7,346 bases of DNA from Gammaproteobacteria bacterium (GTDB taxonomy: Bacteria; Pseudomonadota; Gammaproteobacteria; Pseudomonadales; Azotimanducaceae), in assembly GCA_030430515.1 (NCBI GenBank), contig JAUIKX010000175.1, positions 1 through 7,346 on the forward strand. Direction: 5' to 3'. The notes below the pieces were generated by a model. That model was not told the DNA's origin, searched no databases, and saw only the letters and a list, made by a program, of their open reading frames with translations. The first letter of the stretch is position 1. The number at the start of each line of letters is the position of its first letter. Of the stretch, positions 1 to 6,242 are shown piece by piece. The translations under genes and the position numbers were made by a program.

Positions 1-228
1 GCCGGTTTCTTGGATGGCGCGCAGCACGATGCTCCAATCCACATGGCCGCTGCCCGGGATGCCGCGATCGTTCTCACAGGTGTGGACGTGCTTCAAGTGC
101 CGCCCGCAGGCTCGATAGGCCGCTTCCAGGCTCTTCTCTTCGATGTTGGCGTGGAAGGTGTCGAGCAGAATGCCGACGCGTGGATGGTCCACGGCTTCCA
201 CCAGACGCACAGCATCAGCGGCGGTGTT
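1..228 (-). pseudogene. Sugar phosphate isomerase/epimerase fragment (TIM barrel), broken at its 5' side
   Basis: The reverse complement of this stretch gives an uninterrupted frame of about 76 residues. It contains NTAADAVRLVEAVDHP, then GILLDTFHANIEEKS, then HVHTCENDRGIPGSGHVDW. This is the core of the D-tagatose/D-psicose 3-epimerase and hydroxypyruvate isomerase-like superfamily. Those enzymes use a divalent metal to move a proton beside a sugar carbonyl, and they act in the cytoplasm. The Asp of LLDTFH and the last His of LKHVH match two metal ligands of the family. The 3' end of the gene lies beyond the left edge. The 5' part, roughly the first half of the protein, is missing because the homology stops near base 228, where P450 sequence on the other strand takes over. 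The rest looks intact, with no stops, so the break is recent or artificial. The family call is firm; the substrate is unknown. Confidence 0.8.
211..228. other. Breakpoint joining epimerase (-) and P450 (+)
   Basis: These 18 bases read SISGGV on the plus strand, as expected for the end of P450 helix I, and NTAADA on the minus strand, as expected for the epimerase. Left of them only the epimerase reading has family similarity; right of them only the P450 reading does. The breakpoint therefore lies inside a stretch that fits both genes, which is the signature of a microhomology-mediated join. Whether it happened in the genome or during amplification or assembly cannot be told from the sequence. 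Confidence 0.7.
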
Positions 229-678
229 GTGGCGCTGAACGAATATCCGGATGAGTACGAAAAGCTGCGCGGCAATGCGGGCCTCATTCCCAACATGGTG
301 GCGGAGATCATTCGCTGGCAGACACCGGTAATCCATATGCGCCGCACGGCGCTGAAGGACACCGAGCTTGGAGGCCGGAAGATCAGCGAAGGCGACAAGG
401 TGGTGATGTGGTACCTGTCGGGTAACCGCGACGAAACGGTGTTCGAAGATCCTGACCGCCTGATCATCGACCGGCCCAACGCCCGCCAGCATGTTGCGTT
501 CGGCTACGGCATCCACCGCTGCATGGGTAACCGGCTGGCGGAAATGCAGCTGCGCACGCTCTGGGAAGAGATTCACAAACGCTTCGACCGTATCGAGCTG
601 GTTGGCGACGTCGTTCGGCTGCCGAACAATTTCATCCGTGGGATTGCCGACGTGCCTGTCGTGCTGCACCCGAAATAG
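211..678 (+). CDS. Cytochrome P450, CYP153-like alkane hydroxylase, C-terminal third only
   Basis: About 155 residues match the C-terminal third of CYP153-type P450s, soluble haem monooxygenases that hydroxylate the terminal carbon of alkanes or fatty acids with ferredoxin and ferredoxin reductase partners. Visible landmarks are SISGGVVALNEYP (end of helix I), the K-helix EIIR (EXXR motif, about 304-315), GGRKISEGDKVVMWYLSGNRDE, and the haem loop FGYGIHRCMGNRLAE with its Cys ligand at 520-522. The end, RLPNNFIRGIADVPVVLHPK, stops normally at TAG 676-678. CYP153 proteins are usually about 420-470 residues, so some 300 N-terminal residues are absent, including the oxygen-activating helix I threonine region. 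An ATG at base 10 keeps the frame open, but codons from there to base 210 are antisense to the epimerase fragment and resemble no P450. As it stands the product could not be an active P450. The CYP153 assignment is from remembered family motifs. Confidence 0.85.
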   Translation, partial: SISGGVVALNEYPDEYEKLRGNAGLIPNMVAEIIRWQTPVIHMRRTALKDTELGGRKISEGDKVVMWYLSGNRDETVFEDPDRLIIDRPNARQHVAFGYGIHRCMGNRLAEMQLRTLWEEIHKRFDRIELVGDVVRLPNNFIRGIADVPVVLHPK

Positions 679-679
679 C

Positions 680-2587
680 ATGTTCAGGCGTCTGTTAATC
701 GGTGGAATGGCGGTGGTCGCGGTCGCGGCCTTTGTCGGCTGGCGCTACTTCGATGGCCGTATCGTGCGGTTGACGCCGGAGGCGATTGCCGAACTGAAAG
801 AAGCCGTTGCCGCGCAGGACGAAGCCGCAACGCCGCTGCATCGTGCGGCGAGGGAGGTAGCGGCGCCTAACCCAATGGGCAACGTGTACTTCGGCGACCT
901 GCACGTGCACACCGCACTGTCTTTCGACGCCTATCTTTTTGGCAACCGCAACGGTCTCGATGAGGCGTATGCGTTTGCCAATGGTGCCGACCTCGAGGTG
1001 GTGAACGGTGAAACCGCGTGGCTCAGCCGACCGCTGGACTTCGTTGCGCTCACTGATCACGCGGAGAGCTTTGCGCTACCTGCCATATGTGCTGACGACC
1101 CGAACCATCCTTTCTGCCTGAAAATGAACAACCCATCGGTGTTTCTGTTTCAGGAGCTGCGCAGCAGCGCGCTGGATCGTCCGCCCAAAAGGCCTGCATC
1201 CATGTGCGAGGTGGAGAGCCTTTGCGTCGAAGCAGAGAAAGCCACCTGGCAGCGCATCCGAGAAGCGGCAGAGCGGCATAACGACCCGGGTACGTTTACG
1301 GCTTTTACCGCGTACGAGTACTCGCCGGTGCTGCCCGAGGCGGGAAAGGCGCACCGCAATGTCATCTTCCGCAACGAACATGTGCCCGAACACGCAGCGT
1401 CTTCTTATGATGCGGTAACGACCCCCGATCTCTGGCGCACCCTCGAACGTGACTGCCAGGCGCCCTGCGAAGCGCTGACCATTCCGCACAACATGAACAA
1501 GATGTGGGGCGTGGCCTACAACGGCAAGACCATTGACGGCGACGACTACAGCCGCGAAGACTGGCGGGTACGGGCAGACCTGGAGCCGCTGGCGGAGATC
1601 TTTCAGATCAAAGGCGCTTCTGAGTGCGCGGTCGCTGCCGGCGCGGTAGATGAAGAATGCACATTCGAGCAGATACTGCCGGCCTGTGAACCGGGTCAGG
1701 AGATGGGCTGTGCGTTACCCAACTCGTTCGCCCGGCAGGGGCTGAAGAACGGGCTCGGCCTGCAGGCGCAGCTCGGCTTCAATCCGCTGCGTTTCGGCTT
1801 TGTCGGGGCCACTGACACCCATAACAGCACGCCAGGAGATGCCGAGGAGTGGGATTCCCGAGGCAGCAACGGCTTGTTCGGATCGCCCGCAAGCAAACGT
1901 CTGGCTGCGCCTGACGCGAACTACAAATCAGGCATCATGCGCAATCCTGGTGGCCTTGCGGCGGTGTGGGCGGAGGAGAACACACGCGACAAACTGTTCG
2001 ACGCGATGAAGCGCAGAGAAACCTACGCAACCTCCGGCACCCGGATCCGGTTGCGGTTTTTTGCTGGTGCGTTGCCTTCAGATCTGCATGAAAACGACCG
2101 TGCGATCGAAATTGCCCATGAGCAGGGGCATCCCATGGGCAGCGTGCTTGCAGCGAACGAAGCGCCGGTATTCTTTGCCTCGGCATTGCAGGATCCCTTC
2201 AGCGCCCCGTTGGACCGCTTACAGGTGGTCAAAGGCTGGTGGGGAGACGGAGAAACGCACGAATCGGTGATGGACGTCGCGTGTTCAGGTGGTCGGCAGC
2301 CGGTAGAAGGCCGGTGTCCTGACAATGGCGCCCGGGTCGATCTGTCGACGTGTGCGTTCAGCTCAGATGTCGGTGATGCGGAACTCAACGCAAGTTGGCA
2401 GGATGCGGAATTCGTCGAGGGGCAGCCGGCGTTCTACTACGTGCGTGTGCTCGAAAACCCGACCTGCCGCTGGTCGACCTATGATGCCTTGCGGTTGGGC
2501 GTCTCACCCAGAGATGACGTCGACCCGGTTGTCAAAGAGCGCGCCTGGTCTTCGCCCATCTGGGTGACCGGGGCGCCCAGCGGGTAG
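680..2587 (+). CDS. Exported or membrane-anchored DUF3604 protein (PHP-like predicted metal-dependent hydrolase)
   Basis: This 635-residue protein has the full length and motif series of the DUF3604 family, which resembles PHP-fold metal-dependent phosphoesterases; its reaction is not established. Residues 4-24 form a basic-then-hydrophobic segment, either an uncleaved anchor or a signal peptide. Metal-site motifs follow: FGDLHVHTALS (His75, His77), LDFVALTDHAE (Asp126, His127), TIPHN (His270) and GATDTHNSTPG (Asp379, His381). RRETYATSGTRIRLRF (445-460) and the terminal ERAWSSPIW are also family hallmarks. The protein has 14 cysteines, many in pairs, which fits disulfides in an exported protein. 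I chose ATG 680 because it follows the P450 stop (TAG 676-678) after one base and gives the N-terminal RR plus hydrophobic segment. The frame is open further upstream, but only antisense to P450 coding. No good Shine-Dalgarno is visible, so translation is probably coupled to the P450. Its last 109 bases overlap the opposing cupin gene. Confidence 0.88.
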   Translation: MFRRLLIGGMAVVAVAAFVGWRYFDGRIVRLTPEAIAELKEAVAAQDEAATPLHRAAREVAAPNPMGNVYFGDLHVHTALSFDAYLFGNRNGLDEAYAFANGADLEVVNGETAWLSRPLDFVALTDHAESFALPAICADDPNHPFCLKMNNPSVFLFQELRSSALDRPPKRPASMCEVESLCVEAEKATWQRIREAAERHNDPGTFTAFTAYEYSPVLPEAGKAHRNVIFRNEHVPEHAASSYDAVTTPDLWRTLERDCQAPCEALTIPHNMNKMWGVAYNGKTIDGDDYSREDWRVRADLEPLAEIFQIKGASECAVAAGAVDEECTFEQILPACEPGQEMGCALPNSFARQGLKNGLGLQAQLGFNPLRFGFVGATDTHNSTPGDAEEWDSRGSNGLFGSPASKRLAAPDANYKSGIMRNPGGLAAVWAEENTRDKLFDAMKRRETYATSGTRIRLRFFAGALPSDLHENDRAIEIAHEQGHPMGSVLAANEAPVFFASALQDPFSAPLDRLQVVKGWWGDGETHESVMDVACSGGRQPVEGRCPDNGARVDLSTCAFSSDVGDAELNASWQDAEFVEGQPAFYYVRVLENPTCRWSTYDALRLGVSPRDDVDPVVKERAWSSPIWVTGAPSG

Positions 2588-3669
2588 TTGTCCGACTCGC
2601 CGCCGGCACTGCCGTAACCGATCGCAGCACCGCTCTGGCTTGCGAATTTGCTGAACTCGGGCGCCACGTAGGTGTCCAGCCTGCCCACGTAGTTGTCGGC
2701 GCTGCTGTCCAGGCGCAGATTGGTGATGTAGCTGTCGGTGAAGTCGTAGGCTTTGCGTGGCGCCCGGCATTTGCGCATCAGCCGGAAGAGGAGCTGCTTC
2801 AGCTCAGATCCGATGCCGCTTTCTTGGATGTTTCTCTCGTCCACGCCGAGGGGGCGGAGGATGTAGCGGTTAGCGAGCTGAACCAGGTCCCGACGGTTGC
2901 GCATGGGGCAGTAGAAGCTGGTAAACAGCGATACACAGAAGTCGTGGTACTGCATGCGTGTCGGCGCCGATTGCGGCCACCAGGCGCATTCTCCCGGGCC
3001 GACCTCCACGTGTTCGGCATGTTGTTCGAATGCGTTGCGGTACGGAATGGCACCGGAGGCCTCGTGGGCGAAAATTTCTTCCAGAAGTTCCTGCGACAGA
3101 AAGCGGAAATCCATAGCCGGTAATGAGCTGATGGTCTGGTGCCCTCGCATGTTCCACACCATGTTGTTTTCCGGGTGCACCGTGTAGTAGAACTGCGTGC
3201 CCGGCGCCGCGAGCACCAGGGTGTTGTAGTGCATACGAGGCTCGGCGATGGTAGGGCACATGTCCGCCACATTCGCATACATGTCGCGAATAAGAGCCTC
3301 ATACCGATTGTCATATCTCTCGGGGCTCGTGATGTTGAGCCAGATCCGGCCGTAGCGAACGGCTTCGAGCAGCGTTTCGGCATTGCTGCCGCGGATGCAG
3401 ACAGCCTTCCACTCCTCGGGCTTCTCCGGGTCTGTTCCCATGGTGAAGCACTGGATGCGCCGGCGCGGGTGGTTCGACAGGAGTTCAAGCAGCGCGTCGT
3501 CGGAAAACAGATCGAGCCGCTCGTAGTCGTGGTGCGCGGACTGAAGCGTTTCACCATAGGTGGCGAAGCGCTCCAGATCGTCCAGCAGCGGCTGGTGGGA
3601 GAGGTTTTCCAGCGCTCGGCTGAATTGCGGTGGCGCTTCCGCTGTCTGGTGTGAGAGTGAGACCTGCAT
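2479..3669 (-). CDS. JmjC-like cupin-fold protein of unknown function
   Basis: This 396-residue protein is probably a member of the cupin-like/JmjC-related group often labelled transcriptional regulator or hypothetical. The support is a central FYYTVHPENNMVWNMRGHQ (160-178) followed by VEVGPGECAWWPQSAPTRM (221-239) and FCVSLFTSFY. These parallel the FHxDPExNFxxQIRG and WxxPxxxPHRVxNxD motifs of JmjC-like cupins. In those proteins His and Asp/Glu bind Fe(II) for 2-oxoglutarate chemistry. Here the HxD looks like TxH and the distal His looks like Thr, so iron binding may be lost or rearranged. Residues about 1-150 and 255-396 are not recognised. The tail (about 340-396) is Gly/Ser-rich and low in complexity; its last 36 codons lie antisense to the DUF3604 gene. 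ATG 3669 is the first start after an in-frame TGA immediately upstream; its Shine-Dalgarno (GAGG, one base away) is poor, so reinitiation from the upstream synthetase gene is plausible. The reading frame is solid; the family call is moderate. Confidence 0.6.
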   Translation of the reverse strand: MQVSLSHQTAEAPPQFSRALENLSHQPLLDDLERFATYGETLQSAHHDYERLDLFSDDALLELLSNHPRRRIQCFTMGTDPEKPEEWKAVCIRGSNAETLLEAVRYGRIWLNITSPERYDNRYEALIRDMYANVADMCPTIAEPRMHYNTLVLAAPGTQFYYTVHPENNMVWNMRGHQTISSLPAMDFRFLSQELLEEIFAHEASGAIPYRNAFEQHAEHVEVGPGECAWWPQSAPTRMQYHDFCVSLFTSFYCPMRNRRDLVQLANRYILRPLGVDERNIQESGIGSELKQLLFRLMRKCRAPRKAYDFTDSYITNLRLDSSADNYVGRLDTYVAPEFSKFASQSGAAIGYGSAGGESDNYPLGAPVTQMGEDQARSLTTGSTSSLGETPNRKAS

Positions 3670-3706
3670 CCCTCAATGAACGCAAATCCTGTCGATTCAT
3701 TCGTTG

Positions 3707-3726
3707 CGCTGCTACCCGGGGCAGCG
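3707..3726 (-). terminator. GC-rich hairpin between acyl-CoA synthetase and cupin gene, possible attenuator
   Basis: CGCTGC (3707-3712) pairs perfectly with GCAGCG (3721-3726) across an 8-base loop. On the minus strand it lies 26 bases after the synthetase stop codon and about 37 bases before the cupin start. No run of U follows, so it is not a classical intrinsic terminator. It could slow RNA decay or lower read-through into the downstream gene. It could equally be chance in GC-rich DNA. Confidence 0.25.
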
Positions 3727-3752
3727 TGAACGGCTTCACACCTTTGGCAATT

Positions 3753-5426
3753 TCAGCTCAAACCCAACTCTTCTGCGAACTGATCGCGCATGACAAACTT
3801 CTGCATCTTGCCTGTAACGGTCATTGGGAATTCATCCACCAGCTTGATGTAGCGTGGGATTTTGAAATGCGTGATCTGGCCGCTGCAGAACTCACGGATC
3901 TCCTGCTCGCTGACATCTGATCCTTCCCGAACCTGCACCCAGGCGGCCACCTGCTCCCCGTATTTCTCGTCGGGCACGCCAAACACCTGCACCTCCTGAA
4001 TGCCGGGATGCGTATACAGGAATTCCTCGATCTCCCTGGGGTACACGTTCTCGCCGCCGCGGATGATCATGTCTTTGATACGGCCTGTGATCTTGATGTA
4101 ACCTTTTTCATCCATTTCGCCGAGATCACCGGAATGCAGCCAGCCTTCTGCGTCGATGGTGTCTGCGGTTTTTTCGGGCTCGTCCCAGTATCCCTGCATG
4201 ACGCCGTAGCCGCGTGCGCAGACTTCGCCGGTTTCACCGATATCAGCGGTGCTGCCGTCTTCTCGGCATATTTTGATTTCCCAGTTCATGTGCGGCCGGC
4301 CGACAGTGCTGACCCGTGCTTCGAACGGGTCGTCGATGGCGGTGGCAGTATCGATCGGGCTGCACTCGGTCTGGCCGTAGCCGATGACGATCTCGGTGAG
4401 ATCCATCTCGTTGATCAGCCGCTTCATCAGTTCGACCGGGCAGGTGGAACCGGCGATGACGCCGGTACGCAGAGAACTTACGTCGAAACTCGAAAAGTCC
4501 GGCTGATCGAGTTCAGCGATAAACATCGTGGGCACACCATGGAGCGCCGTGCATTTCTCATCCTGCACCGCCTGAAGAACGGCCTGCGGTTCGAAGACTT
4601 CGCATGGCAGCACCATGGTGGCGCCATGGGAGACGCAGCAGAGCGTACCGAGCACCATACCGAAGCAGTGATAGAGCGGTACGGGAATGCACAGAACATC
4701 CTGAGGTGTGAAGTTCATGGACACGCCGATGCCATAGGCATTGTTCAGAATGTTCTTGTGCGACAGCGTTGCACCTTTCGGCATGCCGGTGGTGCCGCTG
4801 GTGAACTGAATGTTGATGGGGCTGTCAGCGTCGAGAGCGTCGCCGATTGCCTTCACGCGCTGCAGATCGGCATCACTGCCGCGGTTGCAGATATCGCTGA
4901 AATTGAACATGCCGGCAGTCGCTTCATCGCCCATGCGGATGACGATTTCCAGATGCGGCAATTTCTCTGATTTCAGGGCGCCTGCGGGACAGTCGGCAAG
5001 TTCCGGTGCGAGCTCCTGAAGCATCTGCAGGTAGTAGCTGGTTTTGAACTGTTCGGCGGTGACGATGGCCTTGCAACCGACCTTGTTCAACGCGTACTCC
5101 AGCTCGTACAGCCGGTATGCGGGGTTGATGCATACCATGATGGCGCCGATACGGGCGGTGGCGAACTGGGTCAGCACCCACTCGTAGCGGTTGGGCGACC
5201 AGATGCCGACCCGGTCACCCGGCTCGATGCCGAGCGAAAGAAATCCGGCCGCGAGACGATCCACCTCAGTCGCGAACTCGCCGTAGGTCCAGCGAATGTT
5301 CTGGTGCGGCATGATCAGCGCCGGGTGGTCGGGATCCCGAGCGACGATGCGGTCGAGCCGCTCGCCGATGGTGGTGTTGATGAGCTCCGTTTCAGGACCA
5401 TGGGCGTGTGCCTTGGTCAGCGTCAT
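3753..5426 (-). CDS. ACSF2-like acyl-CoA synthetase (AMP-forming fatty-acid CoA ligase)
   Basis: From ATG 5426 the protein has 557 residues, the usual length of bacterial ACSF2-like ligases. These convert a carboxylic acid, ATP and CoA to acyl-CoA, AMP and pyrophosphate in the cytoplasm. All adenylate-forming motifs are present: the P-loop TSGTTGMPKG (209-218), a linker VPLYHCFGMV (249-258), YGQTECSP (350-357), HSGD (431-434), GRIKDMIIRGGENVYPREIE (448-467) with the hinge and CoA-site residues, and the catalytic lysine in VTGK (Lys540). The enzyme therefore looks active. The acyl chain is not predictable; medium-chain or branched acids are typical of ACSF2 relatives. ATG 5426 is chosen because GGGGAGG sits 7 bases upstream of it. 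The frame is open for 40 codons further up, with other ATGs at 5507 and 5546, but the one at 5507 has only a weak ribosome site. It is probably the first gene of a minus-strand unit with the cupin gene. Confidence 0.93.
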   Translation of the reverse strand: MTLTKAHAHGPETELINTTIGERLDRIVARDPDHPALIMPHQNIRWTYGEFATEVDRLAAGFLSLGIEPGDRVGIWSPNRYEWVLTQFATARIGAIMVCINPAYRLYELEYALNKVGCKAIVTAEQFKTSYYLQMLQELAPELADCPAGALKSEKLPHLEIVIRMGDEATAGMFNFSDICNRGSDADLQRVKAIGDALDADSPINIQFTSGTTGMPKGATLSHKNILNNAYGIGVSMNFTPQDVLCIPVPLYHCFGMVLGTLCCVSHGATMVLPCEVFEPQAVLQAVQDEKCTALHGVPTMFIAELDQPDFSSFDVSSLRTGVIAGSTCPVELMKRLINEMDLTEIVIGYGQTECSPIDTATAIDDPFEARVSTVGRPHMNWEIKICREDGSTADIGETGEVCARGYGVMQGYWDEPEKTADTIDAEGWLHSGDLGEMDEKGYIKITGRIKDMIIRGGENVYPREIEEFLYTHPGIQEVQVFGVPDEKYGEQVAAWVQVREGSDVSEQEIREFCSGQITHFKIPRYIKLVDEFPMTVTGKMQKFVMRDQFAEELGLS

Positions 5427-5433
5427 AGGTATG

Positions 5434-5440
5434 CCTCCCC
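5434..5440 (-). promoter_or_regulatory. Strong Shine-Dalgarno fixing the acyl-CoA synthetase start
   Basis: On the minus strand this reads GGGGAGG, 7 bases before ATG 5426. It would encode part of the protein if either upstream ATG were used. This favours the shorter, 557-residue form, which also agrees with family length. Confidence 0.7.
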
Positions 5441-5550
5441 AAACTGTCAGCGGCTGAGTGTATTCGATTTGAACTGCGGTGGTTAGATGGTGCGAGACTT
5501 GATTCATGGTGGTCTCTGCCGGGAAGATGGGCGGTGTTAACAGCATATCC

Positions 5551-5557
5551 AGGAGAG
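5551..5557 (+). promoter_or_regulatory. Shine-Dalgarno of the nitroreductase, supporting a non-ATG start
   Basis: AGGAGAG precedes TTG 5561 and GTG 5564. Counted from AGGAG the spacing is 5 bases to the TTG and 8 to the GTG. The first ATG in frame (5594) is too far away and would remove residues just before the FMN-binding segment. GTG 5564 is preferred; TTG 5561 is almost as good. Confidence 0.6.
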
Positions 5558-5563
5558 AGATTG

Positions 5564-6214
5564 GTGGACGTCAGTCAGGCGGTAGATCAGAGGATGTCGG
5601 TAAGAGCATTTACCGATCAGGACGTGTCGCGGGCGCTTCTTGAGGAACTCCTGCAGAAGTCTGCCAGAGCTCCGTCGGGGGGCAACGTACAACCCTGGCG
5701 GGTTTTTGTGCTTCAGGGTGAAGCCATGCAACGGTTCCGGTCGACCGTGTCAGATGCGCCTGTGAACAAACCGGAATACGACATCTACCCGCGGGATCTC
5801 GGCGAGCCGTATCGCACGTCGCGTTTCAAAGTGGGGGAGGACATGTACAACCTTCTGGGTATTCCCCGCGAAGACAAGGCGGCCCGCCTGGCCCGCCTGG
5901 CGCAGAACTACCACTTCTTCGGCGCGCCGGCCGCGTTTTTCTGCTACATCGATCGGCAGATGGGGCCGCCTCAGTGGTCGGATCTCGGCATGTTTCTGCA
6001 GACTTTCATGCTGCTCGCGGTGGAGGCAGGGCTCGGAACCTGTGCGCAGGAAGCATGGGCCATGAAATCCGAAGCCGTCAGCCGCTTTTTCGATGCGCCG
6101 GACGAGCTGATGCTGTTCTGCGGTATGGCGGTCGGTCACATCGACGCCTCGCAGCCGGTGAACACGCTTCGATCCGAGCGTACACCGCTGAACGAATTTG
6201 CCACTTTTGCCTGA
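5564..6214 (+). CDS. FMN-dependent nitroreductase family protein (PnbA/nitrobenzoate reductase-like)
   Basis: From GTG 5564 the protein has 216 residues, normal for the family. Members are FMN-binding homodimers that use NAD(P)H to reduce nitro groups, quinones or enones. Visible motifs are RMSVRAF (10-16) and ARAPSGGNVQPWRVF (34-48), which bind the FMN phosphate and ring. Further on are the dimer-interface region QWSDLGMFLQTFMLLAVEAGLGTCAQEAW (about 137-165) and the C-terminal FCGMAVGHID (185-194). SGGNxQPW and GLGTCxQ point to the PnbA-like branch rather than classical NfsB. The gene is first in a plus-strand unit; the SDR gene follows after 28 bases and is probably cotranscribed. The natural substrate cannot be inferred. 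Many catabolic clusters carry such genes without any nitro compound being involved. A 9-base tandem duplication lies within it (5882-5899). Confidence 0.9.
   Translation: MDVSQAVDQRMSVRAFTDQDVSRALLEELLQKSARAPSGGNVQPWRVFVLQGEAMQRFRSTVSDAPVNKPEYDIYPRDLGEPYRTSRFKVGEDMYNLLGIPREDKAARLARLAQNYHFFGAPAAFFCYIDRQMGPPQWSDLGMFLQTFMLLAVEAGLGTCAQEAWAMKSEAVSRFFDAPDELMLFCGMAVGHIDASQPVNTLRSERTPLNEFATFA
5882..5899 (+). repeat. In-frame 9-bp tandem duplication in the nitroreductase
   Basis: GCCCGCCTG occurs twice in direct succession and encodes ARL-ARL in the helical linker before the NYHFFGAP segment. It keeps the frame and probably only lengthens a helix by one turn. It may also be a chance result of codon bias. 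Confidence 0.5.
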
Positions 6215-6242
6215 ATCATCATCAATACGGGAGTCTCAGCTA

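Larger units (their letters stand above)
5427..5563. promoter_or_regulatory. Divergent control region between acyl-CoA synthetase and nitroreductase
   Basis: Two oppositely oriented genes begin on either side of these 137 bases, so promoters for both must lie here or within the flanking coding ends. I see two short dyads: TGTTAACA (5535-5542), a perfect 8-base palindrome 8 bases upstream of the nitroreductase Shine-Dalgarno, and TCAGCGGCTGA (5447-5457), an 11-base dyad 20 bases upstream of the synthetase ATG. A TACACT on the minus strand just upstream of the second dyad could be a -10 box, but it lacks a good -35 at the right distance. No regulator gene is in the window. The region assignment is safe; the individual sites are weak. 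Confidence 0.5.

Noticed and set aside
10..210. N-terminal part of an apparent plus-strand protein continuous with the P450
   Set aside because: Its residues resemble no P450, and the opposite strand gives a clear epimerase. Openness of the plus frame is a codon-bias shadow.
491..679. Upstream extension of the DUF3604 frame inside the P450 gene
   Set aside because: These codons overlap the conserved haem-binding region of P450 in another frame. The family N-terminus with its hydrophobic segment begins naturally at ATG 680.
3139..3654. 171-codon plus-strand open frame antisense to the cupin gene
   Set aside because: No domain or convincing ribosome site. Both the cupin motifs and the fit with neighbouring genes favour the minus strand.
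4008..4970. 320-codon open frame antisense to the acyl-CoA synthetase
   Set aside because: It is long but has no recognisable motif, and it mirrors a strongly conserved enzyme core in GC-rich DNA. Such antisense frames are expected from codon bias.
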